A stretch of DNA of 64,000 bases, taken from assembly GCF_003672135.1 (NCBI RefSeq), contig NC_039507.1:12764278-12828277 (forward strand). The letters are read 5' to 3'. The stretch comes from Ooceraea biroi. Lineage: Eukaryota > Arthropoda > Insecta > Hymenoptera > Formicidae. The notes under the pieces are model-generated. The model did not search any database. It saw nothing but the letters and a program-made list of their open reading frames with translations, and had not been told where the DNA came from. A program made the position numbers and the translations under genes. Below are positions 1-12,504 of the stretch, in pieces (position 1 is the first letter of the stretch; every line of letters begins with the position of its first letter).

Positions 1-2987
1 GTGTACCGCAAATTGAACGGCGCTCTAATGATTTCCCGTTTTCCCTGTGCGGTGTTTATGGTGTATTTATGGGTCGTACGTGCCTTCCTGCGGCCGGCGG
101 TACGTCCGTGCACGCAACGTATATATATCGCCATAAACTGCGAGTTTCGATTATTTTCCCATCTATACTCTTTCTCTCTCTCTCTCTCTCTTCATCTCTT
201 TCTTTCTCGGAACTCTATATGAGATCAGTGAGACTGGTGTTGTCGGTGGCGGTACGGAATAAAGTAGCAGCGTGGTGATAAACGAGGTCGATAAACCGGA
301 GGGACAAGCGTGGAAGGAAACTCTAAACTTCCGACGACGAACTTTATTAGTCTTATGCAGCTGAATTATTAATATCGCCGCGCGCTAAAAGAAAGCTGAC
401 TTACTACTCGACCGTATGAAGGCTTAAGGAGTCTGCTAACCATAATTAAAGAGGTAATACTAAAATCCATGAATAAATCACGAGTTCCAGCCGCTTGATT
501 CATGATACCAGGAGCTGCAAGATAATAAATTCCGCAGGAACGTAACTTTGGCGATTAAATATTGGACATCGATTCCTCGCGAACACAATACCTCATTAAA
601 GCAACGTTACCTCACGTTACACCGCTGATCATTTGTTTTTTTTTATTCTGATTATTCCGCCTTATTATACGGATTCCATAATCGGGAAAATCGACTTTGG
701 AGATTCACGCCGTACGATGAAATTATAAAAGATTGTCGAGCAGATAGTCGAGTTATTGCAAGAGCAAATGCGGCTGCCGTTCTTCAAATAGCTCGACTTC
801 CAAAGCTCCTTCTCGTCATACAAGACGTATCTGCCACGTAATAAAATCGATTTTCCGTAATGATGCAGGAATAGTCCGTAGAACGAAATAAAGTTATCAT
901 CAAACTGAAATGTCAGGATGAAATCGCGCTTAAAAATGCGTTCGGGGGCAAAGTAATATATTTTTCCGCTTGAAATATAGCTGCGGATGCGTGTCATCCG
1001 AAAAGTTCGTACAATTATTTTTCCAAGAGTGACGCGGCGAGCTGTTTCCAACCGCAAAATCTAGTATGTGCAATTTTGAGTACGAGTAGAAGTGCGCCCT
1101 CCTTCGCGGATGTCTTTTCGTTCTACATATATAGTGATCCTCCATACGGCATGGTTTATGGCAGTAAACTGCTTCTAAGTTGCAACACGTAAGCCGATCC
1201 CGCTTTCGGGATGCAATGTGTGTGCGCTCGCGTGTAGGTATGTACGTTACGTATGTACACCATCGTACCGCCGAACGTGACTCGTTACCCGCAAAAGGGA
1301 TTGACGATGAATGGAAGCAAGTGACACGCCGAGCAGGATTGGGAGAAGCTTAAGCGATAGGAAAGACCGATAAAAAGAGTTTTCTCCGAACATTTCCTTC
1401 GTTCCTGCATATTTCAAGCGCGAATAAATCAACTGTATGTATTTCTAATCACACCGCACGGCATCACGTATGTCGCGATTAAATCGCAAATGTCTTGAGG
1501 GATTAAACGCGATTAAACGCCATTATTTCGAACATTATTTAAACATTAATTTTCAAAACAGTACTTTTCGTAACGCCTCCTTATCCAACTTTTAACTTTT
1601 TCTTCGAAGAAACATGGTTGTTAAATCTCACTGGAGCCCGCGTGTAGAGTGTACAAGACAACCCTCTCTGAATAAAAATGTTCCTACATCGCTATATTTT
1701 TCCATCCTTGCTCTTGCTGCCCTCATGACTTTTAGAGTAAAAATGTTTCTTTGTCGCAGATGAACACGCTCGCTACCGTATGAGGCACGCTGACGCATAC
1801 CAAGAGATACCGTGTTCTCTTAACACGGATACGACCCGAGTATCGAGCCCAACACGTAAATTCCTTCTTAAATGGCTTATAAGATATCCGGCCGGGTAGG
1901 TTACACAAAGAGGATGAGAGTGCCGGCGTCGCGCCACATTTCTCCTCCTCTCACCCCCTCTGCAATAGAGGACAGCCAAAGCGCGATTATCCGACCGCGA
2001 AATTGTCTTGAACGCCACTTCCTGGCTCCCTTCCGTCCCCTTCATTTTACTCGTCTGCCCCTGCTACGTCGTTTCTATCGCCCATGTACCAGCGCTACCA
2101 AACCACCCTTATACTACTCGTCGTCAACCCTCTCTGCTCCCTCGCCGCCCGCATCGTTGTTCAACCACGCTGTGGAATATGTATAGTCGCGACGAGGAAC
2201 TGCGGGCAGAAGCAACGACTAGAGTACGCGTAGAGGGTTGAAAGAGGGTTATGACCGGTGAGAGAGGGAGAGAAATGGAACGAGAGAACGAGTCGTTGCA
2301 GAGGAGCGGCGAATGCCTCCACGGAACAACACAAAGCATTGCAAACAATGCCCGAGGATTTAGACAGTTGGCGCGATCAAAATGGCCCGGCAAACCACCG
2401 CGCCGTGGTGCCCGCCACCCCATTTTGCCCCCCTGCGTATGCATGCAACACGCTTTTGGTTTTATGGGCGCGAGCGGTCGGAAAAACGATCTTCTGAAAA
2501 CGAAAAAACGAAAAACAAAAAGACGGAAAAAGGAGAATAAATATGAAACGCAGTAACATGCTGGAAGAAAAATTGTTCACGTGACCAACGAGCGGGAAGG
2601 GTCAGGATGAGGCTGGTGACCGTCATACAGTTGCAGCCGTTGTTGCAGCTGCGTCACGCCGATGAGTCGGCCTCCATTTTTATTTTCCCGGGACTTTCAT
2701 CCTGTCGCTTTTTCCCGACGCGATCCAGCGCACGAACTTGCATACCTGCTCACGAGCTTTGACAAGATTGCAAAATCGTTAGCCAGCCGCACACCAAGAT
2801 ATCCTATGCAGATCCAGACTCATGCAGCAAACACGGGAAAATATGAAGAAATGAAAATGAAAATTTGAAGATGCTCTTTCTATGTGCAATTTATTATGAA
2901 ATTTACAAGCATTTTATTTACACCATATAATAACTATGAAATTCTGCCGCTTAGTCTTTGATCCACCGCAAAATTCTGCCGCATAAG
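1..2987. other. Intergenic DNA, no gene recognised
   Basis: I see no frame here that reads like a known protein. The longest frame (665-1057, minus strand) has no recognisable domain and no conserved-looking composition. The stretch holds a short CT dinucleotide run near 173-191 and CpG-rich patches around 1.9-2.7 kb. It may be intergenic or intronic, which the window cannot decide. Confidence 0.5.
173..191. repeat. (CT)n microsatellite
   Basis: An uninterrupted CT dinucleotide run read directly in the sequence, within a longer pyrimidine-rich stretch. Confidence 0.8.
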
Positions 2988-3553
2988 CCCGTTTTAAACT
3001 ATGAAATATATTGCGCAAGATTTAACGCAATTTTTAAAGCAATAAATATTGCAGAATATCATATACAAATTGCATATGTTTCATAAATTGCGCAAGATAT
3101 TGAAAACGTGCTTTATTCCTGAGCAATTTTTTGTCTACTGGCATGTGCCATGGTTTGTACGTTCGAGATCTGTTCTTTTTAGCTGAATTGTCTGCACTAA
3201 TACAAGAAGTACATACATCTGTTCGTTTTACCTGCCTGCACTAGTGCAGAAAGAACCTCGAAAAAGAACAAACTTCTGTTACTTGTTTGTTTATGATTAG
3301 TGCAAGTTATGATAATCGCCTGTGTATTATTCGTTTTATTATACAGGGTGTTTCGCGTAAAGTGTCCAATCACTCTCCTGCATATTGCGTATACAAGTGC
3401 ATATTGGACAAATCTTGCGTCAAATACAATGTACAAACGTATGTCAAATACAGTATAAAACACAATAAAATTTAACGACAAACAATTCTTGTAGCAAAAA
3501 TTGGCTCAAGAAATTGTCAAATCTAGCGCAATATATTGCATAGTCTAAAACGG
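2988..3553. mobile_element. TIR element of an unnamed CCGTTTTAG-ended family, copy 1
   Basis: The left end starts CCCGTTTTAAACTATG and continues ATATATTGCGC. The right end, read on the other strand, starts CCGTTTTAGACTATGC and also continues with ATATATTGCGC, so the ends are imperfect terminal inverted repeats of at least 40 bp. The interior has no coding capacity and shares several blocks with the copies at 8455-9553 and 20594-21828, for example the stretch around CTGCACTAATACAAGAAGTA. Near 3344 it contains ACAGGGTGTTTCGCG, which resembles one end of a mariner-type element and may be a nested remnant. The motif TTTGATCCACCGCAAAAT lies on both sides (about 2958 and 3564), either a long target duplication or older local repetition. 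The family is not one I can name. Confidence 0.75.
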
Positions 3554-5844
3554 ACTTTAGCCTTTGATCCACCGCAAAATCAAAGCCGCGAGTTTGGATC
3601 TTATTTCAAGGGAAAGAATGAAAAAGCTACTCTCCCATAGAAAATTAAGAATTTTTGAGAGATGACGTTGTCTATCGTTCGATGGATCGATCATCCTCGA
3701 CGGATGCGACGTTGAGTATCGCTCGCGCACATCACGATTTTCTATTTTATACGCGCGCGGATGTAATATAGGCGGTGGCGTACGACACACAAACGGAGCC
3801 ACGTGTATTACATGCGCGCGTATAATAATGATCGATAGCGATTAGAGCCGTCTATCAAACGGGCGACATGGGTGTCGTCGGTGCGACGGTGCACGCATGC
3901 ACAAGAACAGGAGAGTATACGCGCGAGAATATCGAATAGGATGACCCGTGTATACTTATACGAACACGTTCTCCGCATGATTAATGACGAATCCCACTGC
4001 GAGCCAGATCGACAGTCTCACGTACGGATGCATTTACCGCAAATGCGCGGATACAGCTTGTAACAGTATATCCGTCACTTGGATCGAGCACAAGTACTTT
4101 CCGCTATTGTAATCTATTGTAAAGTTCTGAAATCAATCTTGTCAAAAAATAAAAATTGATTTATAGATAACGATTTGTAACATGTACATGTATAACTAAT
4201 ATAAATATAATATAAATATTAATATTAAATAAAATATTAACATAAATATTAACAAGTTATTAATTATTATTATTATTACGTTACTAAAACTGAATTATGA
4301 TACGTTATTAAACCTGAAGCTATTTTCGCTGTGGCTTTCGTAAAGGAAAAATTCACATCGTTACACTTTAAGAGATGTATAATGTACAAAGATTTTGATG
4401 AGGTCGAATTGAAACTTGCGATGGTCGTATTTTGCAGTCGGTTTTGTTGTCGTATTGAAATAGACATCGACGTCTTCAACCGTTCGGGCAGCTGGTGCTT
4501 CAGTAATATAATTGTGAAACGACAACAAAGCTGAATGTCTCTCACACAACAGGGCAAATACACTTCGAAGATCTCGGCAAAGATCTTAAAGAGGGTGTTT
4601 GGCTGCCTTGCAAACTCTCCAGCGATAATCTCCGTCAGCATCGCTTCTTCTTGCAGGGCAAACGCGCGAAACGTTCCCTAAGAGGATTGTCACAGAAGTA
4701 CAGGCAAATAATGTCCGGATGCATTGCACTCGCGTTGACAATTACGCTGGTTGTAACATGTTAACATTACTCTGACAAATGCCTCGTGACATCATTAAAT
4801 TTCGCTGTAACGCTCTCGCAATACAATGTAAATATCGAATAGACCTTAAAGTACAAATTGAAAAAAAGGAATCATATGTGCAAGAAAGAAAAATATTCAA
4901 ACAAATAAATTATACGATTCTTTCTGTTTCTTCTTAATTAATTATTCTAATTAATTCTAGATTAATTGCTTCAAATAGATTTTCGTAAGTCAATATAAAA
5001 TAAATTCGTGTGTGAGTCACAAGAAACATTTTTTGTGTCGTGACAACGGCGTTGCCATCATGAAAAGCTACGAAGCTCACTAGGATTTAATTAGATCTTC
5101 CTCTCTTTCATCACCGTTATAAATATAACGTATACAAGCACGTGTGGGATTTTAATAGCATTATACCGGCGGGCCGCGCAAAATGCAGGTGGAAGAGAAA
5201 TGGAGATGAAAGCGAATGGAGTGCGCTCATAGTTCGATCGCAAAAACTTTAATCGGTTTACTAGACTAGCCAGGCGGACCGATGCGAGATAATTGAAATC
5301 CACGTGGAAAGCTAGGAGACCCTCCGGAGATTGCCATTAATTAGAGCTATAGATCACTCGGCGTGCTTTGTGACAACCGGCCAACTCCTGAACCCTCTCT
5401 ACAGCAATCCGCCCCCTGATTTGTCTTGGTAGGACGCCGCTTGTCCGACCTCCCCCTTCTCTCCAGTACCCACGGTAACATTACCGTTATAGTTACACGC
5501 GCCAGCAACACGAACCGATAACATATCTGGAATTATGTAACGCGTGATACGATTACGAGCGTATCTATGCGCGCATAAGAGGACCCCTTTGCAATAAATT
5601 AAGTGACAGAGTCGCATTACAGCGTACCGCCGCGCATGGCGACGGGTCAATCTGACTCGAGAAATTCCACGCCCTTAAGTAGCTTAATTTTTATCCTGAA
5701 CGGATGTTTTCCTCGATGTAAACTGTGCAATTACTATCGACAGAATTAATGGAAATATCGGTTGTAACATAAATAACTTCGGATAAAGGATAAAGATGTT
5801 TTAACTCTAAGAATTTAGTTACTCATTGCAAATGCGCATAACTG
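3554..5844. other. Intergenic DNA, no confident gene
   Basis: AT-rich between 4.1 and 5.0 kb, with mixed composition elsewhere. A minus-strand frame of 121 codons at 4276-4641 has a somewhat protein-like composition (it includes LTEIIAGEFARQPNTLFKIF), but I could not assign it to a family. It lacks visible splice or promoter context, so I do not call a gene. Confidence 0.45.
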
Positions 5845-6053
5845 CACTGAGAAACATTTCCAGCGGATAAACCGATTAAATAGTGTTTCCGATTGTTAAT
5901 TCTGTCTTCCGATTAAATAATGGATATGTCTGATTACCTTCATTAGATATGTCCGATTATTTTCTTTGTCTGATGTACAATTTAATCGGATATATTCGTT
6001 TGTTATTATGTAATTGGATTATCCGACTAGACCATGATATTTTTCTCAGAGTG
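5845..6053. mobile_element. Possible short MITE with TCCGATTA-type internal repeats
   Basis: The left end reads CACTGAGAAACATTT. The right end on the opposite strand reads CACTCTGAGAAAAAT, an imperfect inverted pair about 205 bp apart. Between them the motif (T)CCGATTA or close variants recurs several times (for example 5871, 5890, 5910, 5952), and its complement appears near 5985. There is no coding capacity, and the end match is short. Confidence 0.4.
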
Positions 6054-6146
6054 TGATTAACAAGAAGCCACTTGTAGTCAGTTTAAATCCAGCACTACTG
6101 CTACTGTTCACAACACCTTATTGAAATTTAATATTTGACCCTTAAA

Positions 6147-6475
6147 ATGGAAAACTTAAAAGTACATACTCAGCATATAATGCTGTGGGAATTCAAACAA
6201 GACAATTCTATTGCAGACACGGCTCGAAAAATTTGTAGTGTATACGGTAAAAGTAGTAATAACAGAAAGAGCAGTGCAAAAGTGATTTGTGAAATTTCGT
6301 CCTGGGAACCAAAGCTTGAAGGATGAACTTCTATTCGGATAATATTAACCAGTTGCTTTTAAAATGAAAAACTGTCATAAATAATAATGGAGATTATATA
6401 TTTGATTGAATGTAATTCTGCACTTTATTAATAAATAAAAAATATTGAACCGACCTTATTTATGTTACAACCCAA
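6147..6475 (+). pseudogene. mariner transposase remnant, internally deleted, with 3' TIR
   Basis: The frame from the ATG at 6147 begins MENLKVHTQHIMLWEFKQ and continues with DTARKICSVYG, the N-terminal helix-turn-helix region of mariner (IS630/Tc1/mariner superfamily) transposases. It decays after about 60 residues with a stop at 6324-6326. Shortly downstream a frame reads INNNGDYIFD and stops at 6407-6409, matching the usual extreme C-terminus of the same protein. The whole catalytic core (about 270 residues in full-length relatives) is therefore missing. The sequence ends at 6475 with an inverted-repeat terminus that reads TTGGGTTGTAACATAAATAA on the minus strand, followed by TA as expected for mariner. 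No matching 5' terminus is visible upstream. It is a dead deletion derivative. Confidence 0.85.
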
Positions 6476-6477
6476 TA

Positions 6478-8454
6478 ATAAGACAACAAAGAATAAGGAA
6501 ATTTTAATTAAAATTAATGAGGCAGGAGGAGATGCTGGAAATTATCTTCTCGCAATTAAGTCGACGTGAAAAATCAGCTTTAAGATCATTTTCCTAGTCT
6601 CCCGATACAAGTACGCCTGATTTGACGGATGCCACTGCGAAGTCTCGACAATTCTTTGCGAGGATTATTGCGAAGGGACTGAACCGAATGTGACGGCGCT
6701 TGGGGGTTGTCGATCCGTATTCATTACTGTTACCCACTTTACCGGGGGTTACAACATCAAGCGCCCACGAGAGTTCGGTATCATCGTTTCGTGCAACACA
6801 GATGACTGCCGCGTGTATTACTACCGCCAGCGACATGGTACGAACGGAAAACCACGGTATTCCATGTTACCTACGCGAGGATGTTCCTACGCGTTTTCCT
6901 ATTCATGAATCATGCGGCTGAATCGTATCCTTTCATACGTTTCTTGACGTTTCATACGTTTCGGGAGCGGATTAATAACACTTTCAACATGTTGCGCGAA
7001 CCAGTCGCGACAGATGCTGGGACCGTTTCAAATTGCGAATCCCTTAGGGGTGCAAAATCCATCTACCGTGACACGCCAACCAAACCATTCGGAATAATCG
7101 CATTTTATTTTCCAAGCACATTCAACGTATTAACTTATATTTAAATTCTTTTTATTTCTTTTTTATTTAATTATAAAAAATATTATTAAGAAATATTTGT
7201 TTCATAATAAGAACGATTTAACGTCTCGGAACTATTTCTTATTTAACAGATCAACGTTTGAACATGTAAGATTAATTACCTGCTATTTAAGAATATAAAT
7301 TTTTTCAAACTTCATTATTGTTTATTCCTTCGAAAGAATAATGAAGCAAGATAACACCCTCTCTCTCTATGCCTCTTATGGAATTGCTTTAGCGAGGCAC
7401 TCATGTCAGTCAAGCGATCGTACGTGTTCGTAACCGAATTAGCGACTCAAATAGCTCGGATTTAATAAAATCCTATCATCAGGAAGGGGCTGGCGAAGCT
7501 ATCGCGCCGGTGCCCGGGCCGTGATCTTCCCCTAACCCCTTCCCTCCCCCATGTTCCGTCTCGTAGCCTTCTGTTCATCCTCGGCAGAATTAGTGTCGAG
7601 TCGTTGTTCTTGCGCGAGCGAGACAACGTTACATGAATTTTTATTAACTGCCTCGGCGCGTGAGCCTCGCGCAAAGAGGCTTTCGCGAAGATAAAGGATT
7701 GTCAAACGAGCTCATAAAAAAGGCACGAGCGCCGTTGCCGACTATCTCTCGCTATTGCATTATACAATATATCCCCCACCCCTTCTCTTTCCGATATAGC
7801 ACCACTGAAGCGGTGCACTCGATCCCCCGGGAACACCGAAGAAAAAGAAGGGCTTCCTGCCTCGCACCGCGCCGCACCATGGAAAAGGCTGTTTTTTCAT
7901 TAAAGTGCGGACGCGATCTTTTTCGAAGATGTGTAAAAGACCGGCTCGGGAATCCTCTGGCTGACGGTGGTGCGCGCTCGTCCACTGTTAAAATTGCACC
8001 GGGAGGACGCGATAGGGAAAGCAACGAGCAAAGCGATCCTGGAGCAAAGCGATCCTAGTTGCGCCGAAGGAAGGCAACGGTGGGTGGATGTTGATCAAGC
8101 AACAGCAGCAGCAGCAGCAGCAGGAAAAGAGGATGATACCGAAAAAAGGAGAGAGAGAGAGGGGAGGAGGGGGAGAGGGAGAGGGAGAGCAGGAAAAGAG
8201 GAAGAGGAACGGGAGAAGCACAGGAAGTTGCATCGACCCGATGCGAAATGCCGTGTTAATGTGATTCACGCCGGCTACCGGTTGGCCGGGCGCACAAAAG
8301 AAGTCGCCGCCGAGCGGACGGCGACGCATTCGTTTCGAGAAAATTGTACGGTGTACCCGGGCTTTGTCCGGCTGTCCGTCCGCGCGCACGGCCTATTGCG
8401 CTCTCTGAATTGCGGCCGCGAAATAAAAGTTCGCAGCGGTTATTGCCTTTTACG
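6478..8454. other. Intergenic DNA with CAG and purine-rich tracts
   Basis: No recognisable gene. Open frames here (for example 7660-8058 and 7967-8467) have compositions expected from GC-rich repeats and no domain. A (CAG)7 run lies at 8103-8123, followed by a strongly purine-rich GAGAGG/GGGAGA tract to about 8220. Confidence 0.5.
8103..8123. repeat. (CAG)7 microsatellite
   Basis: Seven uninterrupted CAG triplets. An overlapping open frame reads the same tract as polyalanine, but nothing else supports translation. Confidence 0.8.
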
Positions 8455-9553
8455 GTGTTCCTGGTAAAAATATGTACAGTTTGCCTAGGCAACTGCCCAT
8501 ATTATGACAGAACTGACAACTAAGGTTAGAGTAAAAAAGTAAACAAACTACAAATAATAAACTGTATATTAATAATAGAATTGTGTTGTATCTTTGATAT
8601 ATGCTAATATTATATGTGCTAATTTCAGCGCAATATATATTGCGCTTCAAAGATTTCCTGTACTGTAATTTTTATTAATCTTAAAATTGTACAAATAAGT
8701 AAATATGCACAAAATATGAATTTTACTAGGCCAAAACTGCCCATTTTATGAGCAACAAACTTGTATTAATCGATTGAATAGTTTCTTTATCCACTTATTG
8801 TTCAGTTTTTGTTCAGTAAATGAGTTTAGATTTTGTGCAGCTTTTGTGCCCAGTAACTGCAGGAAAAGCGTTACATCTTGATCGAGATCCCAACAATTTT
8901 ACTCGTCAGTTATTGGACAGAAGATAACATAACTGTTCAATAATTGCTTAAAACCTGCACGAAATTTCTACCAGAATAGATTTGATACAATTTCTTGAGT
9001 AATTTTTTGCTGCAAGAATTGCTTGCCATTGAATTGTATTATACTGTACATTTTATTTAACGCAATATGCACTTGTATACGCAATTTGTACAAACTGAAA
9101 ACATGGAGGAACGTATCAGTTAGATAGGAATAGCATACTTATTAATAGGAACATATATAAAATAAATACAGAGACAAAGGCACAATAATACAGAGGCGAG
9201 TAGCGAAACGATTATCATAATTTTGCACTAATCATAAACACACAATAAGTGACAAAAGTTTGTCCTTTTTTGAGGTTCTTTCTGCATTAGTGCAGTCAGC
9301 TAAAACGAACAGATGTATATACTTCTTGTATTAGTGCAGACAGTTCAGCTAAAAAGAACAGATCTTGAAACATACAATCCATGGCGCATGCTAGCAGACA
9401 AAAACTTGCTTAGGAATAGAGCACATTTTCAATATCTTGCACAATTTACGAAACACATGCAATTTATTTGCAATTTGTGTATGATATTCTGCAATATTTC
9501 TTGCTTTAAAATTGCGTCAAATTGTGCGCAATATATTGCATAATCTAAACCGG
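8455..9553. mobile_element. CCGTTTTAG-family TIR element, truncated copy in left arm
   Basis: This is the mirror copy of the complete element at 20594-21828. It keeps the terminus at 9553 (CTAAACCGG) and the GCGCAATATATTGC subterminal block. It loses the opposite end because the inverted-repeat arm stops at 8455, about 135 bp short of the missing terminus. It is non-coding. Confidence 0.8.
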
Positions 9554-10645
9554 ATGTAAGAAGGCCACAAACTCATGCTTTGAGCCAATTCGACTGATCG
9601 CGGTATCCGAGGCGTGCTCGATCTTATTGTTAAGATCAAAGGTGTTTGCGTCCGTTTAGACGCCATTGTAGCAATCTCGACGCGTAACCACGAGAGGGAT
9701 CATGCATAATGCGTTACGCAGGACGGCAGGGCGCGGCAAGAGGCCGTCGAGATTCGGTTGGACGACTGAAATCTCAGCCTCGATAACGTACGCGCTCTAT
9801 CTCCGGCGTGCACGCGTCGTTCTCCACTCGCTCGTGGATATGTATGAAGGGGGCCCATCCGGGGCGAGATTTTGGACGACTTAAGTACCGGCCGCACGAT
9901 CCCGGATGTTGCGTATAGTCTCGAGCCCACCTGCCCCCCCCCCCGCCGCATAATTGCCGTCTATCCGAACGTTAACCGTTTCCCCCTCGGCTCCCCCTCC
10001 GACAGTCCCGGTAATTCCGCCGTCTGCTGGCGGTCGTCTTTCTTTGCTCGCCTTTACCCACCCTCGCATTACCTCGCCCCTTCCTCTATCCGGCGTTCTA
10101 TTCCATTTCCGCCCTTTCTTTCTTACGTCGCGGAACAACGTGCGACGGCGTCAAGAGCGGAGCCGGGAGCCGCGAGATTTGCATTTCTGGCGATGAAATA
10201 TGCATTTCCTGTCGCGCGACGATCTCCGCAGACGATCTCGCGCGTTTCGACATCAGCTGCTTTCTATTAATTAGCGTCGCGACGTAACGACGACACGTCC
10301 ACCCACCTCCTCCCTCCCCGATACACGAGCGCCGCTTGTTGCAGCACGTGACGCAGCCCGCCGCCGTTCCGAGTGTAAGATAGCGAGAGAGAACGAATCG
10401 TATCGACGAATCGTCGTTATCCACTTGGGCCGTGGAGCGGATTAAATAAATTACGGGCGTGTGGGATCGTTGAACGTTTCCGTCGTGCCTACGTACGGCG
10501 TGGTTGAGAAACGACATTTACCACTTTGCTGCGGTTGGGACATACGACATGGTTGCCATTAATGGCGGTTAAACGATGTCCGTGACGAGAGTCGTTCTTC
10601 GTTTCTCGTTTGGCGAGAGAGCAAAAAGCACGCCGCGCGTAAAGA
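9554..10645. other. Single-copy-looking GC-rich DNA inside left arm
   Basis: GC- and CpG-rich sequence between two TIR elements, duplicated in mirror image at about 19496-20593. It contains a poly-C run (9934-9944). Several frames of 60-140 codons cross it on both strands, but none has a recognisable domain, so I call no gene. Confidence 0.5.
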
Positions 10646-11473
10646 CCGTTTTAGAATATGAAATATAGTGCGCAAGATTTGACACAATTTTTAAAGCAAG
10701 AAATATTGCAGAATATCATACACAAATTGCAAACAAATTGCATGTGTTTAAATTGCGCAAGATATTTAAAACGTGCTCCTGATCATGAGTTGTATGATAA
10801 TCGCCTCGCTATTCGCCTCTGTATTATTCGTTTTATTATACACTAGCATCCCCCATCGCGGTTTCGCTCGCTCTATAAAATAAGTTTATAGAAAATAAGT
10901 TTATAGAAAATGATATAGTCTATGACATTCCAGGGACCCTCAAGATACTCATACTAAAATTTCAAGTCGATTGGTTCAGTAGTTTTAAAGATCCTAAGTA
11001 ACAAAGGAAATCTTCTTTATATAATAGTAAGATATACACTACCGTCAAAAAGTTTAAGACCAAAGTAACAAATAGAGATTAAGATAGAAATACAAAATAA
11101 AATTGCTTCAAATTATAATGAAATTAAATTTTATTGGAAAAAGAAACACGAAATAGTAATAATAAGTAATTGACATTATCTTTTGGGGATGAAATTATAT
11201 AATTAAATCTATTAATTTCTTTAGTCCTAAACTTTTTGACGGTAGTCTATGTTCCTATTAATAAGCACGCTATTCCTATATAACTGATACGTTCCTCCCA
11301 TGTTTTCAGTTTGTACATATTGCGTATACAAGTGCATATTGCGCAAATCTTGCGTCAAATAAAATGAACAGTGTAAAACACAATATAATTTAATGGCAAG
11401 CATTTCTTGCAGCAAACAATTACACAAGAAATTGCGTCAAATCGAATGGAATATATTTTACAGTCTAAAACGG
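10646..11473. mobile_element. CCGTTTTAG-family TIR element with nested insertions, left-arm copy
   Basis: The left terminus reads CCGTTTTAGAATATG. The right terminus on the opposite strand reads CCGTTTTAGACTGTAAAATA. Compared with the other copies, the middle is replaced by about 190 bp beginning TAGCATCCCCCATCGCGG (10846 onward; an interspersed repeat I cannot classify) and by a 211-bp MITE at 11037-11247. The flanking family sequence resumes with the block containing GTTCCTATTAATAAG. It is non-coding. Confidence 0.8.
11037..11247. mobile_element. Tc1/mariner-type MITE, left-arm copy
   Basis: The 211-bp element starts CACTACCGTCAAAAAGTTTA and its other end, on the opposite strand, starts GACTACCGTCAAAAAGTTTA. 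TA lies immediately outside both ends, the target duplication of the Tc1/mariner superfamily. There is no coding capacity. The same element sits in mirror position at 18887-19097. Confidence 0.88.
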
Positions 11474-12504
11474 GCTTAAGTAGCACTAGCTAATATAATT
11501 CTTTTTTTTTCTTGCCTTCGGAGCTTACAGTAAGACTATTGTATTCACAAATGATTTGGATCGTTATGAATTCGCTTCGAAGCTCTTCTCGAGAACGACG
11601 GACTCAAAAGACATTCATTCTTTTCTCGTTTTACAAACGTAGTAATTGCATAGAAAAGTACCGGTTAAAGACGCGCATGTAGCTGAAGCTTTATCAACTT
11701 TTACAAACTTTTGTACATACAAAGTTTCATGTAAAATTTGTCAGAAACATCAGAGACTTCGGAAGATTGGGACTTTATAGTTTATGGATCAATACGTTTC
11801 TTGCCGATCGCTCTGTCTCGCCACGTAACGAAACTTTATTTCGTGAGATGTGATCTTCAGAGGAGGATAATTAAGTATAATTAACGAGCAGAACCAGAAC
11901 GCATCGAAATGCTCCCCGCAGCATCAATCACAGAGCACGGGGGGAGGGGAAGCTCCCGCTTGAATTTTTACGAAGCGGTGCAAAACTGTAATGGTCGAAT
12001 GTTTCCCTACGATGGTGCAATTCTTTTATGACGGGATAAACGAGCTCCCGTGCCGTGGCGTCTACGCCGTCGAACTAACTTCCGGTGACTCGTTTACAAC
12101 AGACCGAAAGTTTTCGCTCGCGTCTGCGAAAATGTCTGCTTGGAAAATCGGTGGACGGCGGACGCGACGAGCCTCGCACTCCTTCCAGCGGGATCTGATT
12201 TTGCGACGTGCTCTCGCGGCCAGACCAAGTTCGTGGACGGCATTTCAAAGAGCGAACCTAACTCACTGCTGCGTCCTCGTGTACCTACGGAACTCCGTCA
12301 CTTACGAGTTTAAGATAGACCAGGCTGCTGTGGCCACGATCCCTTTCGGTTGTTGAGATTTCTTACGAATAACGATGCACCCTTAGTTTTATCATTGTAG
12401 GTACACTCCGATCGAGAAGCGTCGATCGTCGAGGTCCCCAGTCCGTTATATTGGATTACGTTACGGAAGCGAGATTTTCTCTCCCACAAGACTATTTTTC
12501 TTGC
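11474..12504. other. Intergenic DNA in left arm, inner part
   Basis: Duplicated in mirror image at 17629-18660. The longest frame (11991-12356, plus strand, 121 codons) has no recognisable domain. No gene is called. Confidence 0.5.

Larger units (their letters stand above)
8455..12504 (+). repeat. Left arm of giant inverted repeat (about 4.05 kb)
   Basis: This arm is the reverse complement of 17629-21694. The match holds over the full length, including intergenic DNA, two TIR elements and a nested MITE, so several unrelated 60-120-codon frames recur with the same amino-acid sequence in mirror positions. The differences I found are few: a C/G homopolymer of different length (9934-9944 versus 20196-20211), an extra G near 19918, a single-base change near 9610, and a short indel near 11008. 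The outer boundary falls at 8455, inside a TIR element that is complete only in the right arm. The inner boundary falls at 12504. Near-identity implies a recent duplication or continuing gene conversion; a mis-assembly must also be considered. Confidence 0.95.

Noticed and set aside
4276..4641. Possible small gene or retro-pseudogene on the minus strand
   Set aside because: The residues look somewhat protein-like, but I could not match a family, and another minus-strand frame over the same bases looks equally plausible.
7967..8467. 166-codon plus-strand frame with polyalanine and Arg/Glu-rich tracts
   Set aside because: It is produced by the CAG run and purine-rich tract. A similar long frame exists on the opposite strand, and no family resemblance is seen.
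10846..11034. Identification of the TAGCATCCCCCATCGCGG... repeat as a Helitron or RTE tail
   Set aside because: It resembles common interspersed insect repeats, but I see neither Helitron hallmarks nor a reverse-transcriptase frame, so it is left unclassified.
11991..12356. 121-codon frame that is conserved in the mirror copy at 17777-18142
   Set aside because: Conservation is explained by the recent inverted duplication of the whole arm, so it is not evidence of selection on a protein.
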